From positions 7,500,236 through 7,564,235 of the forward strand of contig CM044964.1 of the NCBI GenBank assembly GCA_024516035.1: a stretch of 64,000 nt of DNA. The letters run 5' to 3'. A model generated the notes under the pieces. It did no database searches. It was not told the DNA's origin and was given only the letters and a program-made list of their open reading frames with translations. The position numbers and the translations under genes were made by a program. Every line of letters begins with the position of its first letter. The first letter of the stretch is position 1. Source of the stretch: Bactericera cockerelli (Eukaryota; Arthropoda; Insecta; Hemiptera; Triozidae). Positions 11,127 to 23,400 of the stretch are shown piece by piece.

Positions 11127-11312
11127 TATGTCCGAGAGGGTAGGGCACTAGGCTTGCGCGTGACCTGGGTTTGAATCCCGGCAAAGTTGGAATTTTTCGG
11201 CTCTCTACTACTTACATACTACTCAAACTCTTATCACAACAACTCAAACTAGCTTGCCTAAACCTACGCTGACCCTGCTTAAGCGGGATAAGACAGAGTA
11301 AAAGAATAATGT
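11126..11312 (+). repeat. tRNA-like SINE fragment with RTE-type tail
   Basis: Head 'gggtttgaatcccgg' (box B) at about 11,167. The downstream part carries SINE-4-like 'actcaaactagctt' in reverse and finishes with 'gaccctgcttaagcgggata' and AGAGTAAAAGAA, the tail also found on SINE-3 subfamily A. Probably a mosaic. Confidence 0.5.
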
Positions 11313-11419
11313 TATATACCTACAGTGGAAATCTGTATGTTATATCCAGGCGCGGCCGGTGCTAAGGAACTGCGGAACTGCGGCACCCCGAGTCGAAAGA
11401 AAAAGAGAGGATTTTCTCA

Positions 11420-11650
11420 AGTCCTAGCCTGCCCATCCCGCAGTATGCTTTCTCTCTAATGGGCGAGATATGACACAAATGACACAAGACTTCCCGTTTT
11501 GGTGCTGGTGTCCCTTTCAATGTTACAAACAATAATTTTATTGTAAGTTTTCAATATATGTAGGTACATTTTTTTCGTCAGCTCTGGTATTTGAACACGG
11601 GACCTGCCGCATGGCAAGTAAGTACCTACCATACCACCGTGCGCTCAAAA
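11420..11650 (-). repeat. SINE-2, diverged reverse copy
   Basis: In reverse it contains the tRNA-like head remnant and the 'gcccatcccgcagtatgc' block of SINE-2. Strongly diverged. A block 'ggcgcggccggtgctaagga' just upstream (11,350) recurs in reverse near 13,720 and partly at 62,609. Confidence 0.6.
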
Positions 11651-11671
11651 TAATTATTATATTAATAAATA

Positions 11672-12176
11672 AAAATCTGGTGTAAACATCACACGACTTT
11701 CCTTATACCCCAAAAAGGAGTCGAATTCCGCCACTGGTGACTCAACAGTAACAGATAACTAAAAACCAATGCCAAATTCGTAATCAGCACTTCAAAATCA
11801 TTGAATTTGATATGTCACAACCCCCATGTAGGATGAATAATAAAAAAGTTAGTCAAAGCGGGTCCCCCCCAAATACCGGTATATTGGAGCCGAGTTCCAA
11901 AAAGTTCAAGATATCAAAAAAATGATCAGAATAGACCCCTATTATTTTTTTAATCTAAGAAAAAGTTGTTCTCTTAATTTTTTTGTATCTTTAACCAATT
12001 TAAAGAAGCGGCACTTGCGGCTAATATTTGCGGCCCTGCGGCCGCAGAATGCGGCCGATTTCAACCAAAAGTTTCGTGGTTCGTCTGGTGTATAAAATTA
12101 ATTTGTGCACCAAATTTCAAGTCTCTAGCTTTTACCGTTCTTGAGATATCCTGTTCACACACAGACAGACAGACAG

Positions 12177-12211
<35 letters not shown>

Positions 12212-12339
12212 CACGGACCAATGGCTGAAAACAACTTTTTTGGTATCCTGAGGCCATGATTCGTCCAGAAATGTGAAAAATTGGGTAGGTCAAATTTTCG
12301 ACGAATACAATACTTTCCTTATTATAAGATAAGGAAAGT
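11672..12339 (-). mobile_element. Unclassified ~670-bp repeat with terminal hairpin, copy 1
   Basis: Highly similar, in opposite orientation, to 40,278-40,945. One end is a perfect hairpin (ACTTTCCTTAT / ATAAGGAAAGT, 12,312-12,339), and the same 11-mer is repeated at the far end (11,696). It includes a CAGA microsatellite (12,161-12,211) and GCGGCC-rich palindromes (12,030-12,055). No coding capacity. Helitron-like or hairpin-ended non-autonomous elements are possible; no family is claimed. Confidence 0.65.
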
Positions 12340-12386
12340 AAAAATGTAGGTATGGGTAACTTACAAACATTAAATTTATTTATTTG

Positions 12387-12577
12387 TTTGTAAGGGAAAC
12401 CTTCCGGTGCGCTCGTGTTGACCCAGCACCTAATTGGGAAGTATTGTGTCACTTCTCGCCCATCAGAGGGGAGGCATACTACAAAATGGGCAGGCTACAA
12501 CACAGACCACAAGCGTCTACGTTAGCTCCTGTTTCATGGCTACGAGAAAAAAAGGCTGTGAAATACTCATCTTTATA
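12387..12577 (+). repeat. SINE-2, headless copy
   Basis: Body from 'ccttccggtgcgctcgtg' to the 3' end 'ggctgtgaaatactcatctt'. The tRNA head is missing. Confidence 0.8.
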
Positions 12578-12928
12578 TACTTAATTTATAAGTATAGATA
12601 AATAATAATATTTTTTGAGAAAGCATTTCCCACACCAAAATCAAGTCAACCACCGTCTCGCCCCAAAGGTCGATTTTGAAATTAATTGTCACAAGGGGTC
12701 ACCCAGACCTTTTTGAAACAGAGACACCTTCGGTGTCTTAGAAATTTAAAAGGAGACCTCTTTCTCGATAAATAGCTCGAAAATCATTTTAGAATAGACA
12801 CTAAAAAGTGAGAAGTCAAAAACACAGTTCCAAATCACAAAGTAATACTAAACGAGTAGCAAGCAGACGGGCCGGTGGAAATTAAATTTGGGGATGAAAG
12901 CCACATAATACCGGACTAAAAATGGATC
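12578..12928. other. Intergenic stretch, nothing recognised
   Basis: No gene or assignable repeat is seen. Confidence 0.4.
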
Positions 12929-13184
12929 TGCCAGCATCGATGGCATGTTGAATACACCGGTTCCTTCGATAACACCGAATTAAGCGACATCCAGCGAGGT
13001 TAAGACTTGGATGGGTGACCATTTCAAATTCTAATTCTCGTACGCTGCTTTTCACGGCCGCATCAGGTGGTGAGGTCAAGTGAGTAGCAGTTTTGGGTGA
13101 TTTCTGCGAAGGGGGTAAACCCCCGTCGTATATGACCATGGCAGTTGATAGCGACTTTTAAACCCACTTAAAAAAAAAAAAAAG
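12929..13184 (+). repeat. 5S-SINE, near full length
   Basis: Head matches 5S rRNA in order: 'gccagcatcgatggcatg', 'ttgaatacaccggttcc', 'gataacaccgaattaagcg' and 'gacttggatgggtgacc'. The body then runs to 'ccatggcagttgatagcga' and a poly(A) run. Confidence 0.8.
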
Positions 13185-13185
13185 G

Positions 13186-13505
13186 TTGTGACTACTGCCG
13201 CGTAGTCAAGTCCTGAGTTCGATCCCCGATCGGAGCAGAATTTTCACATCAAAAAATTCTGTTCCCTCTCACATGTGAGGCATGGCATTTCAGGCCATAC
13301 CCAAAGCTGTGTGAGGGTTCAATGTGGTAGCGGGTACGTTTCAGCGTAGAGAGGGTAAAACCCTCTTTCTGTCTTGACGTTAAAACCAAATTTGAATCAA
13401 TTGGACATGAAAGGAGCCTAGACATTGCATCTGGGCGTCCATATAATAATCCTACAACCATTGTGATTTAGGTATCATACTATCTCACAGACACGGAATT
13501 ATTTG
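13186..13505 (+). repeat. SINE-3, subfamily B (second tail type)
   Basis: tRNA-like head ('gagttcgatccccgatcgga') and the shared body are followed by a different 3' tail ('gacatgaaaggagcctagac', then 'gtgatttaggtatcat'). The same tail occurs at 26.6 kb. The 5' end of the head is missing. Confidence 0.75.
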
Positions 13506-13617
13506 TACATATCTCAATGGTTAGAGTTTATTTACAATGCCAATCAACTTAATATTCATTCACTAATTTCTAGAAATGTGTGATACTTTTCTAGTGTAGA
13601 CATGAGAAAACCATCTC

Positions 13618-13705
13618 TTTTTCTTGTTCGTCCAAGACGTATTATTATGTGGTCTAAATCCCAAATAGGAGCATAATTTGTCATGTCTCGGCTGGGTTTC
13701 GAACA
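13618..13705 (-). repeat. SINE-1 fragment
   Basis: Reverse body of SINE-1 ending within 'gctgggtttcgaac'. An A-run replaces the rest of the head. Confidence 0.65.
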
Positions 13706-14044
13706 AAAAAAAAAGTTCCGCAGCTCCTTAGCACCGGCCGCGCCTGGAGAAAAGTGTTTTTTGACTTTTCAAAGAGATAAAATAGCAAAAACACAATTCC
13801 AAAGACATAAAATAGATAGCTAAAGGAGGCAAAAAGTCATTTGTGCTTGACAAAACAGAAGCCCTTTCGGATTTGCCCCAGTAAACAAATTCAAAGGTCA
13901 CCTATGAGTGTGGGTGGTCCGGGTTATAATAGGTCTGTTTGTTTTACCATGCGTAAAAAATCACTTATGCTTTTGTTGGGATTTAAATTTAAATTAGTTC
14001 GGGTGAACAATTCTTCAAGCCTTTCATTGCTTTATTCTTCACAG

Positions 14045-14112
14045 TATTGCTCGTTAGAGGGATTGGTTGATGGCATGAATATTGATCAGATCTATGCTAT
14101 TACCTGCTGATT
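14045..14112 (+). repeat. Relic of the ribozyme-bearing repeat (core lost)
   Basis: 'ggttgatggcatgaatattg' followed by 'ctattacctgctgat' matches the 5' side of the hammerhead-bearing repeat at 55,677-55,720. Similarity stops inside the ribozyme core, so no hammerhead can form here. Confidence 0.5.
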
Positions 14113-14302
14113 AAAAACCACAGAAAAAATATCTCTCATTTTATGTGCTTAAATTTTTTGGATAGGAGTCGTGAAACTTGGCCCTTTGAAAGATAGGTAC
14201 CTACATTTTTGCGGGAAAATATTGACCTGAGATAACTTTGTCTAGTCTATCTCATTGTTCGTATGTTTGTAAAAGAATGTAATTATGTATAAATACACAG
14301 AC

Positions 14303-15068
14303 TGGCAAATTTAGCTGAACACATAGGTTTTTCACGTATAAAGTGGGTATTTCTTGTTGGACAAAAACACTTTTCATGTTTTTTCTAATTGAGGAAATCA
14401 CACTAAAATTGGTACAGAGAAAGCAAAGGTATGTAGGCTAATTTTCATAATTGAATGAAATACTTGTCATTTTCGAACTGTTTTTCAATGATTTTTTTTT
14501 TCAAATTTCATTATTTTGGAAAGAGTAATATTGTCTTGCTTTATGTATTCATCCTCATTCCTTTCTTGTCTCACATATGTTAATCCTTGATAGACAAGTA
14601 ATTTTTCCTGCGAAGTCAAAATAATGAACTTTGAAAAAAATCATAAAATAAAGTTATTTTCTACACCATGTATAGGAAAGGTCGACAATGACAAGTACTT
14701 CATTCAAATTAAAAAAAAAAAAAATAAATAAAAACGGCTGTGAAACACTCATCTTTAAAAAAAAAAAAAAAAAAAAAAAAATCATGAAAATTGGAATAAA
14801 ATGTCTTTGCTATCTCTGTACCAATTTTATGGGCGAATTAATAGACTTTTTGTAATACCTCTGTTTGGCGCTAATCACCGATTGCGTACTGTTAAGATAG
14901 GAAAACCGACACTTACCAAACGACATTAAGTTATTGATGTTGTCTATTAATTCCCCCTTAATGTGATTTCCTCAATTAGAAGAAATATGAAAAATGTTTT
15001 TGTCTAACAAGAAATACACTCGTTATACGAGGAAAAAACCTACGCGTTCCGCTAAATTTGCCAGTCAA
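14303..15068. mobile_element. Foldback element with long inverted arms, carrying a nested MITE
   Basis: The left arm starts 'gactggcaaatttagctg' and the right arm ends with the complement of 'gactggcaaatttagcgg'. Similarity between arms extends over roughly 100 bases ('tttctaattgaggaaatcac' at the left inner edge). The right half contains a copy of the 'gcggaattaatagac' MITE (about 14,830-14,957), and a SINE-2 3' end plus poly(A) near 14,735-14,780. No ORF. Confidence 0.6.
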
Positions 15069-15103
15069 TGTAGGTATTTGATAGATATTTTTTTTTGGGG
15101 GGG

Positions 15104-15270
15104 GGGGGGGGATTAATTAACTTCACCAGTGTGAGTGGGACCGGGAATAGCAGCCAGCCTCAAGGGATTTCAAATTAGAATATTTACCCATTAAAGGCCT
15201 AACCTTCCTGAACTTACGTGACAGAAAGAGAACTGATGCATTCAACAAGCCATCGACGCTGGCTAACTGG
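15104..15270 (-). repeat. 5S-SINE, diverged copy
   Basis: Reverse body and head ('ttcaacaagccatcgacgct'). Directly followed by a second, better preserved reverse copy at 15,345. Confidence 0.65.
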
Positions 15271-15344
15271 AGATATCACCAAAATTTCGTATGTTTTGCA
15301 ACCCCCGAAATGAAAGCATTATGCAATAATAGCAGATGTTTTTT

Positions 15345-15622
15345 TTTAAGTGGGGTTTAACGTCGTTTTTCAACTGCCATGGTCATATCACGACGGGGGT
15401 TTTACCCTCCATTCGCAGGAAACTCACAAACCTGCTACTCACATTAATGACCTCACCCAGCCTGAGTGGGGCCGGGAAAAGTCAGCGTCACGAGAATTAG
15501 AATTTGAATGGTCACCCATCCAAGTCTTAACCTCGCTGGATGTCGCTTAACTTCGGTGTTCTGAAGGGAACCGGTGTATTCAACATGCCATCGACGCGAC
15601 GCTGTCTGCAAATAGCAGATGT
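15345..15622 (-). repeat. 5S-SINE, near full length, target of a LINE insertion
   Basis: Reverse copy with complete body ('tgccatggtcatatcacgac') and head ('accggtgtattcaacatgcc'). Its flank was used as target by the LINE fragment at 15,623; the remainder lies after 16,636. Confidence 0.8.
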
Positions 15623-16620
15623 CTAGAGAACACTTGATTCCAAGCACGCGAGGTCCCATTCTGGGTGCACCTAGGCTATAAGCCTTAAAGCTTCGCGTGC
15701 TCAGTCCTAAGATGAGCTTGGACTTGGAGTGTTCAGGAGTGGAAATTGGCTTAATTATTAGCGTCCGTTCAACACGGGGGGCATTCTGCCTCACAATTGG
15801 TTAGTTGGGAGACTCTCTCCTGCGCTTTCTGCGTCCGGGTATTTCGACACCCGTTCTGGGTGTCGATTTTCGGCTTCCCATTCTGGCGTCCTCTTATACA
15901 CTTAATCGCACACTGAACATTCAAACATTGAACATTCAGACGGAAAGTATATATACAGCACACAAAAACAATTATATCACAGTTCGTTCCATCACGATAT
16001 CACATGTCCTATAGGGGGACTTCTTCGCCTTGGATGTATAATGCCCTTCGTCAACCCTACTTAATTCAGCCTGACTAGGGGCAGCTATCCGCGGTTCAAA
16101 GTCCTCCAGGACCTTCCTGCCATCTTCGCTGGCGGCGATCTCTCGCGGGTCCAGCGACGGGAGACCATGAGCAGCTTGCGTCGACTGTCAGTGTGGTTGG
16201 GACAGGCAGTGATGCGATGTAGTACGGTGTCAGGTACCGCACAAACGCACACTTGCATCCTCACCCGGCCTCTTAAATATACGGCATCGATAGTCGCCGT
16301 ATATTACAGTGACCGGTGAGGGTGCGTGATAGGCGCCGGTTGTGCCCGAACTTACCTTCAGCCTCTCCCGGATGTTGGGGAAGAAGCGTAGGTGGTTCGG
16401 CCGGTGTCCGCACTGTCCCATTCAGCCTGCCACTTGTCCATGGTTATCTCCGCAGCCGCATCTTCAGCTCGCCGATGTTCTGGCCTTCCAGTTGGATCTC
16501 CTCGCCCAGTGAGCAGCAAAGTCCTCGCCGTTGCGAAGCATTTCCAGCACGTATAGCTCGCTAGCAACATGTCCAGGGGGGCTCTCCGCCAGGACTTGGG
16601 TTGCCGCGTGGCTTGTGCTG
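15623..16620 (-). mobile_element. 5'-truncated I/R1-group LINE fragment
   Basis: 998 bases flanked by a perfect 15-base direct repeat (GCAAATAGCAGATGT at 15,608-15,622 and 16,621-16,635). GC content is higher than the surroundings. Reverse-strand translation in several frames gives pieces typical of the C-terminal end of I/R1-type ORF2: WQAEWDSADTGRTTY, FFPNIRERLK and TPYYIASLPVPTT, then a tail HGLPSLDPREIAAS. Frameshifts separate them. There is no poly(A), as in some site-preferring clades. Clade assignment is from motif memory. Confidence 0.7.
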
Positions 16621-16635
16621 GCAAATAGCAGATGT

Positions 16636-17426
16636 GACGGGATCATCAAAATATTCCGTATGTAACGCCCGAAATTAGTAAAAAGATATACAATATAGTT
16701 ATGTGACAGAGAGAGAGAAGAACAGACTCGACCGTGAGATGTATCCGTCCTTGACTATACAGTCCGGTTTTCTTAATTCGGTCTTGATAAATGGTTCATC
16801 TTATATTTTAAAATTTAGTTGATGATATACTTCTAATATCCCAATTTATTGGAAATATGAAGTAGGTAGATGGAGAATTCTTCAATAATGATAACCAAAA
16901 AATTATCTATCGCCTGCAAAAAGTGTGGGTATGCAATCCTGAAAATGTAAACGGTACTTTTGTACGCCGTCGAAATAGGGGAAATGTTTAAAATTTAAAA
17001 GTATTGCTATCTTCTCACTCAATAACCAATTTATGAACTTTCCATTTTTCTTATCAAAAATTCAAATTATTTTATTCAGTAAAGCTTTCAGTGGTATTTT
17101 TAGTTTTGTGTTGTTATTTTAATTTTAATCAGTGTCAGTAAGTCAACAGTCAATGTCTACCTGCCAGGGAGTATAATTTTGTACTACAATCATAGAAATA
17201 GGAGGCAAAACAGACTTCAAACTCTACCAATTTTCAGATGCTCCAAGAGATCTCTCTGTCACAATGGGACTCGTGTTTTCGAGCTGACAGTCTAAATAAA
17301 GCACTACTATACTATACTTGAGGGTATTGAGAAATTTGAACCTCTCTAATTTTAAGAAATGGAATCATCTATTTGCTAAAGAATTGGTTAGTTATACAAT
17401 AGTGTTTCACTCAAAGGTTCTAAATC
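16636..17426. promoter_or_regulatory. Upstream region of gene A
   Basis: Sequence between the LINE fragment and the first codon of gene A. No defined promoter element is recognised. 17,255-17,325 contains a LINE-tail fragment ('ctgacagtctaaataaagca') that recurs at 51,950. Transcription start cannot be placed. Confidence 0.3.
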
Positions 17427-20400
17427 ATGGAAGTTGAGGATATTGGAAGAAGTAAGTACTATGTATGTTGTAAAATGTAAACAGAATTTGGACTTGGTGC
17501 AGACTTTGGGATAAGTGGCAGAGAATGCCTATGGCATTAACCTTGCACTGGATTTATTTTTCTGGGGATCTTTTCTGAAATAAATTTGCCAGTGCGATGG
17601 TTCATTGAATGCACCGGTTCTTGTAGGATCACTGAAGTTATGCAATGTCCAGTGAGGTGAAGACTTTGTGATGTGGCCATTTTGGCCCAACCCAGCTAGG
17701 TGAGGTCATTGTGGGTAGCAGGTTTGTAAGTTTCTTGCAATGAGAGGGCAAATAATACCAAGATACAGGCTAGAATAGCTGTCTTCAGTTAAAAAGAACT
17801 TGAAGAACTTGTGCTCAATCAATAGAAAATAAATATTACTACAAATACATGAAATAAATTCCTGTGTATGCTATAGCACTGGAATACACAACAGTTGCAA
17901 ATATTTGCTATGCTATTTTTAGTTTAGATATGTGTATTTTCATTGTATCTCTGTTGATTGTTTAAAAATAATAAAGTGCAAAAAAGAAATATAATGGAGA
18001 GGGAACATTTCTTTTAAATTACTTGCTTTAAAACTTAAGCCCTATCTCTGTATGATCTGCCAGTCTCTAGTTATTTCAAAAAAAGTTGGGATCTGATCCA
18101 CAAACCAACCAGAACTTTTTAAAAAAATTAATGTTTCACAGCCTCTTTTTTTGTAGCCATGAAACAGGAGCTACTGTGGTCTGTGTTTTAGCCTCCCCAT
18201 CCTGTAGTATGCCTCCTCTCTGATGGGCAAGAAGTGACACAATACTTCAAACAACTGTAACCAAGTTTTGAAAGAAAAAAAAATTGGTGGTGCGGGAGTT
18301 TGAACCCGGGACCTTCCGCATGGCTAGTAAGTGCTTAACTACAGAGCTATTTGTGTGCTCTTATTTAAGACTAACAAAAAAATCTTAAAATCTTTCAGAT
18401 CAAATGGAACAGATGACAGATGAAATTTTCACAACCCCTGGATCAACCGGGTGTCGTGATTTGAAAATAGAAGACAGTGATTTGAAGTGTTTCATTTGTA
18501 ATTGTGAACTCCAAAAAGATGTATCCGTTAAAGTTTTTGGCACCGTTCTGCCAAAAGTGGGAATATTACTCTGCAATTCTGTTGAGAAATTCTTGAACAC
18601 CAGTCATGTCCATTCAGTTATTTTGGAAAATGCAAGTTTGTGCTACATGTAAGTCATGTTTATATATTTATTTTGGGGGGGTTTCATACTATAGAAATGA
18701 AGTAACTGAACTGTGTTAAAATCAAAACTATGACCTATTTAGGGTTGTTGTAAGAAGTATTTATGACATTAACATTACCTTAGACAGGATCAAAATAAAT
18801 ATGTACTCTATGTATCGTTTTGGATACATAATCAAAATTGTTTTTATAAAATGTTTACAATTGTAATGAAAGTATGTTTGAAATAAAAGAATAACTTCTA
18901 AATCATTCTTCCTCAGATGTTTTAACCTCTTTGATGAATTAGAATTAGCAGAAGAACACTGCTCCAAACTACGCAATAAACTCCTATCCAATTTCAAGGA
19001 AACCTCTCATTTGTTAGGAAGGCTTGTAGAAAACTCCAATTCCATAGCCTGTCAAACAGATCTGCCAGATGAAGATTTACCACTGAGTATTAAAGAAGAA
19101 GAAATAAATGTCAAACCAAGGACAAGATCTGCTAAAAAAGTCAAAACCAAACCAAGAGGAAAAAGAAAAAAATCTATACAACAACAGGTAGGTACCTGTA
19201 TTTTTATTTATTGTTTCCCCAGAGTCATAAAACAACAGCTAATTTAGATGCTACTCTACAAAAAAATGCTACTCTGTATTTTGGATGCCAAATGTCCACT
19301 CATAATTACATAGTTACGAAATCAGTAATTACATACTTCTATGGGTAAAGACCAATAGCAGTATTAAAAGATGAAAGAGAAAATAATATAAAAGATTTAT
19401 AAAATTGAAAGAGAAGTTTTTAGCATTACTGAGGTATCTTTGAAAATTGTGAAGATGCCTTTCACTTCACCATGTGTTCATCAATCATAGTTCTTTCACT
19501 TTTAATAAGTGATGCCTTCTAACCATTTTCTATTAATATCTCAGGCTGTCAGTGAATTGTTGGACAATGAAGAGAGAAATTCAGACATTGTCAATTCACT
19601 TTTAGTAACTGATGCCTTCTAACGAATTTCTTTTGATATCTCAGGCTGTCAGTGAATCATCAGACAATGAAGAGAGAGATTCTGACACTGTTGATTCAAA
19701 ACAAATCAAAAGGTTGCAACCAGTTGCCGAATCTAATACTGCAAAACCTACACAGACTAAGAAAAAATATATCCGTAAGTTTTTAATAATTCCAAATATT
19801 ATTACAATTATTGTAGTCTGAATTATTTCAGTGGTGAGATGTTAATAACAATAATAACCCAAATACTTTGAGGGTTTTTTGTTTTTTTTTTTTTTTAATG
19901 CCACTCAATGTGTTATTCTTTCTCCTTTTATTATTAGAAATACCTTAGCTATATTGTCCACTAAGACTAGAAGGTCCTGCTTAGCTAAAATTTATACAAA
20001 GATTTCCTTTTATATAAATGTACCTACAATTTAATTTATTAAATCATCTTTTAGACATGATTTTATATTTATTATTATTACATACTTACGTAATAATACC
20101 ATGCTAGAAGCATTTCCAGTTCAACATTGTCATTAAAATCTTCAACATCTAATTCTGTCACAGATATGGCTTTATTATTACTAAGTACTTGTTATTACTT
20201 TTATGAAATCAAGTAATCAAATAAAATTTTTGGCGTTTGGAAGAACATCCTGCTGTAAAAAAGGTGCTCTAACCTCAACCATGAGGTTGAACAATGCCGA
20301 CCCCAACAGCAACATAAGCTAATAAGGGATAATATAATAATAATATCAGCTTACTGCCCGATTAGGACTATGAGAACCCATTATTACATATTATTATGGT

Positions 20401-23400
20401 GCAAAAATTCCAAATTGAGGATAATTTTTCATGTCCCGACTGGGATTCGAACCCGCAGCCTCTGAAATCTCTGGATTCACAAGAGTGCCGCCTTTACCAC
20501 TGAGCTACCGGGACCGCGTTAACGGATGGGGAGATTTATGTTATTATTAATTGTTATTACCAGGAAAAAAGCACAAGTGTGAGCAGTGTCCCCGTCTGTT
20601 CCGTCGCCCGGGAGAGCTCAAGAACCACCTCCTAGTGAGTCACGTGGGAAGCAACCCCAACCAGTGCGTCTACTGTCAGAAGAAGTTCAACAGTCGGAAT
20701 GGACTGTACGTGCACTTGAAGAAGATTCATCGAATGCAGTATTCTGATAGGATGGGTGAGTTTGAATGGGGCACTCATCTCAAGGACCCAATTAATGAAG
20801 TGTTAAATAATAATAATACATTCGTGTTGACCCAGCACCTAAATGATAAGTATAACGTGACATCTCGCCGATCAGAGGGAGGCATACTGTAGGATGGGAA
20901 AGCTAAAGCACAGACCACAACCATCTACAAGGGTTGGGTGGAAGAGATTGCCACAGGTAATAACCCCACCATTTAGGTAGGACATTAGCTTTATTATCTT
21001 TTTTGTTCTTTTTTCTTTGTTCAAACCATTTATTTTTTTCTATATAGTTTCATTAAATTTTACTGAATTTATTTTTGTCTTACCTAATAAAGCAGATTAT
21101 AATAATAACTCTAATCCTGTTTTATGATTTGGACTATTACCAAATATCAATCAACAATATCTAAATTATCTGTGTTGTGGCCTTCATTTTTTTTTTTTTT
21201 TTAAATAATAATGATTTCAGTTTTTATATCTTATGAGGTTTGGTGGAAGAGATTGCCACAGGCAATAACCCTGCTCTTTAGTTAGGACATTATTATTACT
21301 TTCTTCTTTGTTATTTATTTATTTTTCAATCTATTTTATTATTTATTTATTTTTTATTAATTTTACACTGTCAATATTGTACATTTCTTTGTCCTCATAA
21401 TAAAGATTTACCGGTCCATTGCTTCGTCAATTTTTTGGCTTTCCAAATACTTTTGTCCTACCATTCTCCTTCTCGTAATCCCCTCTCGTAGTCAAAGAAG
21501 ACATGATCTCCATGTCTTCTTTGATGTTGTCTAAAGTGGTAATACCTATGGTAAAAAAAAATACCATTAAATGAGAAAATATATGATAATTTCCTCAGAA
21601 CTCGTAGCCATTCTCAATGAGGAAGCTGGTCTCGACAATTCCACTAGTCCCAAGGTGCCGTCTCAAAGTATTCGTAGGCAGCAGCCAGAGACTTCTGATG
21701 CGGAGTCCAGTGGAGTGAGTGAGGGCGAGGGGATGGAAGAGGGAGCAGAGGACAGCAGTGGCTCCGAGTGGACTGAAGAGACAGGTAAGGAAGAATAATA
21801 ATAATATCGCCTCATTGTCCTGCTAGCTCAGTGCTAAAGGCGGCACTCTGTGAATCCAGAGATTCCGAGTGGACTGAAGAGACAGGTAAGGAAGAATAAT
21901 AATAATATCGCCTCATTGTTCCACTAGCTCAGTGGTAAAGGCGGCACTCTGTGAATCCAGAGATTCCGAGTGGACTGAAGAGACAGGTAAGGAAGAATAA
22001 TAATAATATCGCCTTGTTGTCCCGCTAGCTCAGTGGTAAAGGCGGCACTCTGTGAATCCAAAGACTCCAGAGGTCGTGGGTTCGAAAACCAGCCGGGACA
22101 TGATAAGTTATCCTCCCATTTGGGATTTTAACACATTATAATATGTATTGGGCTCACTGCTGGAATAATGAGACTTTAATAGTCTTAATCGGGCTGCATA
22201 AATAAGACGATATTATTATTATTTATACTGCCCGATTAGGACTAATGAGCCCCATTATTACAGCAGTAAGCCCAAGACGTATTTCTTGTATGACATTGTA
22301 CCTTTGATACCTTAATAAGTTACCACTTATGTTATCAGTTCTTCGAGAGCTTACTGTAAGAATCTTATAATTAGTTCGATTGATTTCTCTCACCTAAGAA
22401 TTCACTGTACATATCCATTTCTTTTTTAATAGTTATATTTAAATAAATAATGAAGTGTTACATATTATTTTATTAAATATTTATGATATATTTTAATTAT
22501 TAAACATATTAAAAAGTATTATTATGTGTTACAAAAGTATATCTACATCTTATATACTTACAAAAGTTTAAGGTGTAATTTGTAAGAATGTTGATAACAT
22601 GTAAATTGTACCTTACAAAAATAAATAAATTGCATTGAATTGAATGAGGTCAAAATCCCGATGATAACTTGTCATTTCCCGACTGGGTTTCGAACTCGCG
22701 ACCTCTGAATTACGAGTCATGTCTTGACCATCGAGCCACCGGGACAAGTTTCTATTTAAAAGAATTGTTATTCTCGGCCCCACTCAGGCTACGTGAGGTT
22801 GGTTTGTGAGTTTCCAGGGAATAGAGGATAAAGCCCGTCCATTATTGATATCATCATGGATCATACAATAGCTCAAGTCATTGGAACAGATTTTTTTTAT
22901 GAACAGTTCTGGCCTTAATAGCTTTATTTACAAAGCTTATAGATTTATTATGAAGGAGATACTTGTATTTTCTTGTACAGTTTTTCTTAGTTTATGTGAG
23001 GAGTAAATTCATACTTTCTCACATAAACTTGGACAATAAGTATTAAAATTTACTGGGGGAGAAAAAAAAATCTACTGAGAACTTAAAAAATTTCGGACTA
23101 GATGGCAGGATTGCAAGATGATTCTGAATATTCCATTTCACTGATTTCCGGATGCCAACCATTTCAATGTTTTTCAAGAAATTATTATTATTATTATTAT
23201 ACATTTATTTAATAATAATGTACATGTCGAAAGAAGAGACAAGAATAAAATTATAAGAGTAATATGTGGTCCTCTATGTGTTGAAAAGGAAAAAAATCTT
23301 CAGTCTCATCTTGTATTTTATCTCAACTTGTATGGAAGAGAATGCCGTTGGCGCATTAGTTGATCAAGTTTTGTTTTATTAATGTCGATTTCTATGTATG

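Noticed and set aside
15350..16649. Several short ORFs on both strands around 15.3-16.6 kb
   Set aside because: Fragments of a 5S-SINE and a frameshifted LINE end, not independent genes.
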